The notes beneath the pieces were generated by a model, which saw only the letters and a list, made by a program, of their open reading frames with translations, searched no databases and was not told the origin of the DNA. A DNA stretch of 10,892 bases from Eubacteriales bacterium (GTDB lineage Bacteria; Bacillota_A; Clostridia; Christensenellales; Aristaeellaceae), in assembly GCA_030528845.1 (NCBI GenBank), contig JAUMYC010000070.1, positions 1-10,892 of the forward strand, in the 5' to 3' direction. The translations under genes were made by a program, and so were the position numbers. This document shows, one piece after another, positions 5,990 to 10,892 of the stretch; position 1 is the first letter of the stretch; every line of letters begins with the position of its first letter.

Positions 5990-7660
5990 ATGTCCGCACT
6001 CTATCGTGAATATCTGGAGGATGCCGATTTCGGCTCCTACGAAGATTTCCTTCGGAATTTCCGCCTCAAAACGCCCGAAAACTTCAACTTCGCCTACGAC
6101 GTGCTCGACCGCATCGCAAAGGAAGAGCCTGAAAAGCGCGCGCTCGTCTGGCACACGCCGGAGGGAGAGACCAAGGAATTCACCTTCGGGCAGATCAGCG
6201 CCCTGTCCGACCGCGCCGCCGCCATGCTCAGCCGCATGGGCGTGAAAAAGGGCGAGAAGATCATGCTGGTGCTCAAGAGGCACTATTCGTTCTGGTACAT
6301 CATCATGGCGCTGCACAAGATCGGCGCGGTGACCGTGCCGGCGACGAACCTGCTGACCAAAAAGGATATCGTGTACCGCGCGAACGCCGCCGACATCAAG
6401 GGCGTCATCGCCACGGGCCACGGCGCGTTTCCCGGCTATGCCGAAGAGGCGCTGCCGGAATGCCCCAGCGTGGAGTTTTTGATGATGGTGGGCGAACAGC
6501 GCGAGGGCTGGCTCTCCTTTGAGGAGGAGATGGAAAAGCCCGCCGAGCCCTTCGCTCCCCTGCGCAGGCCCACCTGCAACGACGATATCCTGCTGCTCTA
6601 TTTTACCTCCGGCACCAGCGGCATGCCCAAAATGGTCGCCCACGACTTTCTCTACCCCCTCGGCCACATCCAGACGGCCGTCTTCTGGCATCAGTGTCAG
6701 GAAAACGGGCTGCATCTGACCGTGGCGGAGACGGGCTGGGCCAAGTCCGTCTGGGGCAAGCTCTACGGCCAGTGGCTGGCGGGCTGCGCCGTCATGGCCT
6801 ATGATTTTGACAAATTCGTGCCCAGCGAGATCCTCGGCGTGATCGCGCGCTTCGGCGTCACCTCCTTCTGCGCGCCGCCGACCATCTACCGCTTCATGAT
6901 GACCGAAGAAATGGAAAAATACGACCTGAGCAGCCTCAAGCACTGCACCATCGCGGGCGAGGCGCTCAACCCGGAAGTCTATCAGCAGTGGCTCAAACGC
7001 ACAGGCCTGGAAATGCGCGAGAGCTACGGCCAGACGGAGCTCTGCGTCGCCGTGTGCACCTTCCCGTGGATGAAGGCCAGCCCCGGTTCCATGGGCAAGC
7101 CCTCTCCCATGTTCGATATGGACATCGTGGACGAGGAAGGCGCCTCCTGCCCGCCCGGCGTAGTGGGCGAAATGGTCATCCGCACGCGCCGCGGCAAGCC
7201 CGTGGGCATGTTTCAGGGCTACTACCGCGACCGGGAACGCACCGAAGGCGTATGGCACGACGGGCTGTATCACACGCTCGATCTTGCGTGGCGCGACGAA
7301 TGGGGCTACTATTGGTACGTCGGCCGCGCCGACGACGTGATCAAATCCTCCGGCTACCGCATCGGGCCGTTTGAGGTGGAATCCGCCCTGATGGAGCACC
7401 CGGCCGTGCTGGAAACGGCCATCACCGGCGTGCCGGATCCCGTGCGCGGGCAGATCGTCAAGGCCACGATCGTGCTCAACAAGGGCTACGAGCCCTCCGA
7501 CGCGCTCAAAAAAGAGCTGCAGGACCACGTCAAGCGCGCCACCGCGCCCTACAAATACCCGCGCGTGATCGAATTCGTCGACGAGCTCCCCAAGACCATC
7601 TCGGGCAAGATCCGGCGCGTGGAGATCCGCGAGAGGGAGCAGAACAAGCAGAACGGATAA
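5990..7660 (+). CDS. AMP-forming acyl-CoA synthetase
   Basis: This 556-residue enzyme of the ANL (acyl-adenylate-forming) superfamily most resembles medium-chain acyl-CoA or acetyl-CoA synthetases. It activates a carboxylate with ATP and joins it to CoA. Visible motifs are the P-loop YFTSGTSGMPK (204-214), YGQTEL (346-351), the adenosine-binding/hinge region YHTLDLAWRDEWGYYW with Asp431, GRADDVIKSSGYRIGPFEVE (445-464), and PKTISGKIRR with catalytic Lys540. Length and domain order are normal. An oddity is Leu430 where the family nearly always has glycine (TGD becomes TLD). GGGAGG lies nine bases before ATG. It sits between the XRE-cupin regulator and a lipoprotein gene 15 bases downstream. The acid used cannot be told from the sequence; short or medium fatty acids or aromatic acids are candidates. 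Confidence 0.93.
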   Translation: MSALYREYLEDADFGSYEDFLRNFRLKTPENFNFAYDVLDRIAKEEPEKRALVWHTPEGETKEFTFGQISALSDRAAAMLSRMGVKKGEKIMLVLKRHYSFWYIIMALHKIGAVTVPATNLLTKKDIVYRANAADIKGVIATGHGAFPGYAEEALPECPSVEFLMMVGEQREGWLSFEEEMEKPAEPFAPLRRPTCNDDILLLYFTSGTSGMPKMVAHDFLYPLGHIQTAVFWHQCQENGLHLTVAETGWAKSVWGKLYGQWLAGCAVMAYDFDKFVPSEILGVIARFGVTSFCAPPTIYRFMMTEEMEKYDLSSLKHCTIAGEALNPEVYQQWLKRTGLEMRESYGQTELCVAVCTFPWMKASPGSMGKPSPMFDMDIVDEEGASCPPGVVGEMVIRTRRGKPVGMFQGYYRDRERTEGVWHDGLYHTLDLAWRDEWGYYWYVGRADDVIKSSGYRIGPFEVESALMEHPAVLETAITGVPDPVRGQIVKATIVLNKGYEPSDALKKELQDHVKRATAPYKYPRVIEFVDELPKTISGKIRRVEIREREQNKQNG

Positions 7661-7675
7661 GGGGTGGATGTTATT

Positions 7676-8476
7676 TTGAAACGATGGATCGCCTTCCTGC
7701 TGGCCGCAGGGATGCTCTGCGCGCTGGCGGGCTGCAAGAGCGAACCGCCCGCCCAGCCGGCCGCTTCTCCCACGCCGCAGCCGCCCATCGAGGCGCTCGT
7801 CACCCCGGCGGCCACGCCCACTCCCGCGCCAACGCCCGAGGCGACTGCGCAGAGCTCGACCGCGAACATCGGCAGCGGAGAGCTTTCGGTAGACGAAGTG
7901 CTCAGCCCGGGCATCGTCACCTTTGCGACCGAAGCGCCCGAGCCGGAGCCGGAGCAGCCCGATAGCACCCCGCAGCCCACCGAGCCGCCCGAGGAGGACC
8001 CCTACACCTACGCGAGCCTGACCAACAAGACGCTGCAGGTCAAGTTCCTCTATCCGGAGGATTGGATCAGCGACCCGAGCACCGACACCATCACCATGGT
8101 CGAGCCCGTGGCCGAGGGCGAAGTCCCCGCGCGCTTCTCCGTCACCTCGTTTGAATATGAATACAGAGAGCGCGACATCTCCACGGGCCGCCTCAAGACC
8201 CACCTGACCGACTATCTCAAGACGGTCGTCAAGGGCTATAATGAATATCAGCTCGGCGACACGGGCTACGAGATCGCCTTTGCGGACAGCACCTCCATCT
8301 ACGCGACTTACGTCGCCGTGAAGGGCAACGCGTTCATCGAGGGCGTGGCCGTGGTCGGCTACGGCAAAAACGGCCGCGTATACTGCATGCATTTTAGCTG
8401 CGAGCAGGAGGACTACGAAGGCCATCTCGAGCTGATCACCAAGCTCGCCGCCAACGTAAAACCCATCAACGACTGA
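7676..8476 (+). CDS. Proline-rich lipoprotein with C-terminal globular domain
   Basis: This 266-residue predicted surface lipoprotein has a textbook signal: KR n-region, hydrophobic core, and lipobox LAGC with lipidated Cys20. Residues about 24-110 form a disordered linker rich in Pro, Thr, Ala and Glu, likely spanning the cell wall. Residues about 112-266 form one folded domain. It begins TNKTLQVKFLYPEDW, a start typical of PsbP/DcrB-like lipoprotein domains (yPxdW), and ends ITKLAANVKPI. That fold assignment is tentative and the function is unknown. I prefer the TTG at 7676, because it gives a canonical MKRW signal start with AAGGGG and GGTGG 8-11 bases upstream. The in-frame GTG at 7664 would fall inside that site. 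It follows the ligase closely, so it is co-transcribed with it. Confidence 0.82.
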   Translation: MKRWIAFLLAAGMLCALAGCKSEPPAQPAASPTPQPPIEALVTPAATPTPAPTPEATAQSSTANIGSGELSVDEVLSPGIVTFATEAPEPEPEQPDSTPQPTEPPEEDPYTYASLTNKTLQVKFLYPEDWISDPSTDTITMVEPVAEGEVPARFSVTSFEYEYRERDISTGRLKTHLTDYLKTVVKGYNEYQLGDTGYEIAFADSTSIYATYVAVKGNAFIEGVAVVGYGKNGRVYCMHFSCEQEDYEGHLELITKLAANVKPIND

Positions 8477-8482
8477 ACCCTA

Positions 8483-8527
8483 CGGAGCCGCCCAACGCAG
8501 GAATGCGGGCGGCTCCGCTTCATTTTT
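8483..8527 (+). terminator. Terminator of the XRE-cupin/ligase/lipoprotein unit
   Basis: CGGAGCCGCCC (8483-8493) pairs perfectly over 11 bases with GGGCGGCTCCG (8507-8517), with an inner GCA/TGC extension, and is followed shortly by TTTTT (8523-8527). It begins seven bases after the lipoprotein stop. Confidence 0.88.
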
Positions 8528-8603
8528 GGGGCGCGCGACGGCGTTTTTCGGCCTTCGTCACAAGTTTTTGGAGGAAATATATAGATTTTTTGTAAATTTG
8601 GAA

Positions 8604-8632
8604 TTGACTCTCGCCGCAGAAGGGAGTACCAT
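8604..8632 (+). promoter_or_regulatory. Probable promoter of the aminopeptidase unit
   Basis: TTGACT (8604-8609) and TACCAT (8627-8632) are 17 bases apart. An imperfect dyad, ACTC (8607-8610) with GAGT (8624-8627), spans the spacer as MerR-family operators do, though the usual long 19-base spacer is not clearly present. GGGAGTA occurs twice, at 8622-8628 and 8636-8642. The start would be near 8639, leaving a leader of about 100 bases. Confidence 0.5.
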
Positions 8633-8660
8633 AGAGGGAGTAAGCGGTTTTTTATACAGG

Positions 8661-8710
8661 AAGCGCACTCTGTCCGCCCCCGGTTTGCATCGGCGGCGGG
8701 AAGGGCGCTT
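8661..8710 (+). other. Structured leader hairpin before the aminopeptidase
   Basis: AAGCGC (8661-8666) pairs with GCGCTT (8705-8710). Inside it, CGCC-C-CCG (8675-8682) pairs with CGG-C-GGCG (8691-8698) around an eight-base loop. No U tract follows, and the structure stops about 14 bases before the ribosome binding site. It matches no riboswitch class I recognise. Confidence 0.4.
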
Positions 8711-8739
8711 CACAACGCAAAGAGAAAAGAGGCTTCGAT

Positions 8740-9957
8740 ATGAATCTCGAACAAATGAAACGCAAATACGCCTACACGCTGGCGCGCGTGGGCCTGAACG
8801 TACAAAAGGGCCAGCCCGTTCTGGTGGAAGCCGCCATCGAAGGAGCGGATTTCACGCCCATCTTCGCCGAGGAGTGCTACAAGCTGGGCGCCTCCAACGT
8901 CATCGTGCATTATCTGGACGAGCCGAACATGAAAATCGCCGCCAAATATCGCCCGGACGCCGACGTGCGCAAAGTCGAGGATTGGGAAGAGCGGCAGTGC
9001 CAGAAGTATCTGGACGAGGGTGCGTGCTATGTGCGCCTCGAGGGCGTGAACCCCAAGCTGATGGAGGACGTGCCGGAGGCGCAGGCCAACGCCATCTTCG
9101 CGCATACCGACGCGGTGCGCAACATCATGCGCAGGGCCAGCCGTGAAAAGCGCTGCCAATGGCTCATCGCCATGATCCCCACCCAGCAGTGGGCCGAGCT
9201 GATCCTGCCGGACGTGGCTAAGGAGCAGGCCCTTGAGGAGCTCTGGAAGCTGATCCTGCGCCTGTGCTATATCGACGAGGACAACGACGTGGTGGAGACG
9301 TGGCAGCAGAAGAGCCTGCGCACGCGCGAGCGCGGCAACAAGATGGACGCCTACAACTTCAAGAAGCTCCATTACACCGCCTCCAACGGCACGGACCTGA
9401 CCGTCACCCTCACCCCCTATTCCAAGTTCGGCTTCCGCGCGCCGGAAAAGCCCGACCCGAAGTTCGTGCCCTTCCACGCCAACATCCCCTCCGAGGAGAT
9501 CTGCACCTCTCCGGAAAAATACGGCACGGACGGCGTGGTCTTCGCCTCCCGTCCGCTGGTGCTGGGCGGCAAGGCCATCGAAAACTTCGGCTTCCGCTTT
9601 GAAAAGGGCAAGGTGGTCGAGGTCATCGCAAACGAGGGCAGGGAAATGCTCGAGGCGCTCGTCGCCACAGACGAAGGCGCCGCGTATCTGGGAGAGGCAG
9701 CCCTTGTGGAATACTCCTCCCCCATCTCCATGTCCAACATCGTCTATTACACCACCCTCATCGACGAAAATGCTTCCTGCCATCTGGCGCTGGGCCGCGC
9801 TCTGGGCCGCCCGCTGCCCGAGGGCAGCCCCTGGACGCTCAACGACAGCACGATCCACATCGATTTTATGATGGGCACGCCGGACATGCACATCGTGGGC
9901 GTCACGGAAGAGGGCGAGGAAGTCGTCGTGTTCGACAAGGGCGATTTCGTACTGTAA
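8740..9957 (+). CDS. M29-family metallo-aminopeptidase
   Basis: This 405-residue cytoplasmic aminopeptidase belongs to family M29 (AmpS/PepS/thermophilic aminopeptidase type). It removes N-terminal residues from peptides with a two-metal centre. The N-terminal half (about 1-200) is the family's alpha/beta domain (ARVGLNVQKGQPVLVEA at the start). The C-terminal half carries the metal-site motifs: NIPSEE (248-253), GEAALVE (318-324, Glu319), NASCHLALG (His348), and NDSTIHIDFMMG (368-379, His373 and Asp375). All expected ligands are present and the length is normal. It starts at ATG with AGAGG seven bases upstream, a weaker site than its neighbours'. A PLP enzyme begins 22 bases downstream, so the two are probably one transcript. 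Substrate preference is not readable; members usually have broad specificity. Confidence 0.95.
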   Translation: MNLEQMKRKYAYTLARVGLNVQKGQPVLVEAAIEGADFTPIFAEECYKLGASNVIVHYLDEPNMKIAAKYRPDADVRKVEDWEERQCQKYLDEGACYVRLEGVNPKLMEDVPEAQANAIFAHTDAVRNIMRRASREKRCQWLIAMIPTQQWAELILPDVAKEQALEELWKLILRLCYIDEDNDVVETWQQKSLRTRERGNKMDAYNFKKLHYTASNGTDLTVTLTPYSKFGFRAPEKPDPKFVPFHANIPSEEICTSPEKYGTDGVVFASRPLVLGGKAIENFGFRFEKGKVVEVIANEGREMLEALVATDEGAAYLGEAALVEYSSPISMSNIVYYTTLIDENASCHLALGRALGRPLPEGSPWTLNDSTIHIDFMMGTPDMHIVGVTEEGEEVVVFDKGDFVL

Positions 9958-9979
9958 ATGCATTAAGGAGGAACGCGCG

Positions 9980-10892
9980 ATGAAATACAATTTCGACGAG
10001 CTGGTCGATCGCAAGCACGACGAACACAGCTATTCCACCAAGTGGTCCGGCAGCCCCTTCATGAACCGCATGTTCAAGAGCGAGACCGTGCCGGAGGACA
10101 GGCTCTGCTTCTTCGTGGCGGATATGGACTTCAAATGTCCGCCGGAGGTGATCGAGGCGATCAAGGCCGTGGCCGATCACGGCATTTTCGGCTATTCTTC
10201 CACCCCGCAGGGCTATTACGACGCGGTCATCCGCTGGATGAAGGACCGCTTCGACATGGACGTGAAGCAGGAGCAGATCTTCTGCGATCAGGGCGCGCAC
10301 AGCGCCGTGATCAAAGCCATCGAAAAGCTGACCCGCCCCGGCGACGGCATCATCGTGCCCACGCCCACCTATTACTACCGCAACGACGTACACTGCGTGA
10401 ACCGTTATTATGTAGGCTGCCCCATGATCAACGACAACGGCTATTACACCATGGACTGGGAAGCCTTCGAAAAGCTCTGTCAGGAGCCGCAGAACAGCAT
10501 GGTCATCCTCATGCAGCCGCATAACCCGACCGGCCGCATCTGGAACGAAGAGGAGATCAAGAAGATCGCCGAGATCTGCCGCGCGAACAACGTGATCATG
10601 CTCTGCGACGACGTGCATATGGACTTCCCGCGCAGCGGCAACAAGATCGTCCCGTTCGTGAACGTCGTGGGACCGGAGGGCATCGTGATGATCACGGGCC
10701 TGGGCAAGACTTTCAACCTCGCCGGCCTGTCCATCACCAACGTATTCGTCTGGGACGAGGCGCTGCGCGCGAAGATGGGCGAAAACCACAGCATGATCTC
10801 CCCGTTCAGCATCGCCGCCTGCATCGCCGCCTACACCAAGTGCGACCAGTGGGTGGATGAGCTGAACGAGTATCTTGACGACTGCATCAACT
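9980..10892 (+). CDS. MalY/PatB-type PLP enzyme (C-S lyase), partial
   Basis: The first 304 codons of a fold-type I PLP enzyme are present; the frame is open to the window edge, so the C-terminus (normally about 390 residues in all) is missing. The best match in style is the MalY/PatB group of cystathionine or cysteine-S-conjugate beta-lyases within the class I/II aminotransferases. Evidence includes STKWSG near the N-terminus, FFVADMDFKCPPEV, GIFGYSS, NPTGR (Asn182), CDDVHMDF (Asp210, His213), and the PLP lysine Lys243 in TGLGKTFNLAGL. Unusually, the position three before the lysine is glycine, where Ser is common, and CDDVH replaces the usual DEIH. AAGGAGG lies eight bases before ATG. It is coupled to the aminopeptidase by a 22-base gap. 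A plain aminotransferase is the main alternative. Confidence 0.88.
   Translation, partial: MKYNFDELVDRKHDEHSYSTKWSGSPFMNRMFKSETVPEDRLCFFVADMDFKCPPEVIEAIKAVADHGIFGYSSTPQGYYDAVIRWMKDRFDMDVKQEQIFCDQGAHSAVIKAIEKLTRPGDGIIVPTPTYYYRNDVHCVNRYYVGCPMINDNGYYTMDWEAFEKLCQEPQNSMVILMQPHNPTGRIWNEEEIKKIAEICRANNVIMLCDDVHMDFPRSGNKIVPFVNVVGPEGIVMITGLGKTFNLAGLSITNVFVWDEALRAKMGENHSMISPFSIAACIAAYTKCDQWVDELNEYLDDCIN

Noticed and set aside
5876..8425. An 849-codon open frame on the minus strand
   Set aside because: It is antisense to the ligase, the lipoprotein and the end of the regulator, all of which have clear motifs and ribosome binding sites. Its product is a His/Val/Gly/Asp-rich string with no domain, as expected when GC-rich genes avoid TTA, CTA and TCA codons.
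8710..10014. A 434-codon minus-strand frame opposite the aminopeptidase
   Set aside because: It is a shadow of a gene with all M29 metal ligands in place.
9902..10789. A 295-codon minus-strand frame opposite the PLP enzyme
   Set aside because: The plus-strand frame runs open to the window edge with clear PLP motifs; the antisense product has no domain.
1..10892. CRISPR arrays, tRNAs, insertion sequences, phage genes, toxin-antitoxin or defence genes
   Set aside because: I looked on both strands and saw no spaced direct repeats, tRNA-like cloverleafs, transposase or integrase motifs, or defence domains. The window reads as ordinary chromosome.

Overview
This window looks like chromosomal DNA from a high-GC, low-TTA/CTA member of the Clostridia, probably a gut Eubacteriales. 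The clues are strong AGGAGG-type ribosome binding sites, several TTG starts, sigma-A promoters with 17-base spacers, an S-box (SAM-I) riboswitch on metK, a type A RNase P RNA, and a paired-hairpin repeat at the left edge of a kind I associate with gut Firmicutes. That assignment is inference; no 16S or other marker is present.

Layout. Positions 1-144 hold a paired-hairpin repeat and the metK terminator. metK (SAM synthetase) runs leftward from 1308, behind a complete SAM-I riboswitch (about 1505-1399) with a visible terminator and antiterminator. A small lipoprotein gene (1716-2264) runs the other way from its own promoter and ends at a strong terminator. A nitroreductase and a hotdog acyl-CoA thioesterase form a two-gene unit (2446-3531). 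rnpB (about 3610-3960) has a near-consensus promoter and a terminator. A TTG-started MFS transporter follows (4052-5284).

A perfect-consensus promoter, whose -35 box overlaps the transporter stop codon, drives three tightly spaced genes: an XRE-cupin regulator, an acyl-CoA synthetase of the medium-chain/acetyl-CoA synthetase type, and a proline-rich lipoprotein. The unit closes at a strong terminator (8483-8527). Last comes an M29 aminopeptidase behind a structured leader, followed by a MalY/PatB-type PLP enzyme that runs off the right edge.

How it fits together. The left part is housekeeping: SAM supply under SAM feedback, and tRNA processing. The XRE-cupin/ligase unit looks like a small carboxylate-activation module with its own sensor, possibly fed by the adjacent transporter. 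The aminopeptidase and C-S lyase pair suggests peptide breakdown followed by catabolism of a sulfur amino acid. I found no CRISPR, phage, insertion sequence, tRNA or defence genes, and no convincing exotic new system. The points most worth a second look are an apparently altered GGU motif in the RNase P RNA, the XRE-cupin/ligase/lipoprotein unit with a palindrome in its promoter, and motif substitutions in the ligase and the PLP enzyme.
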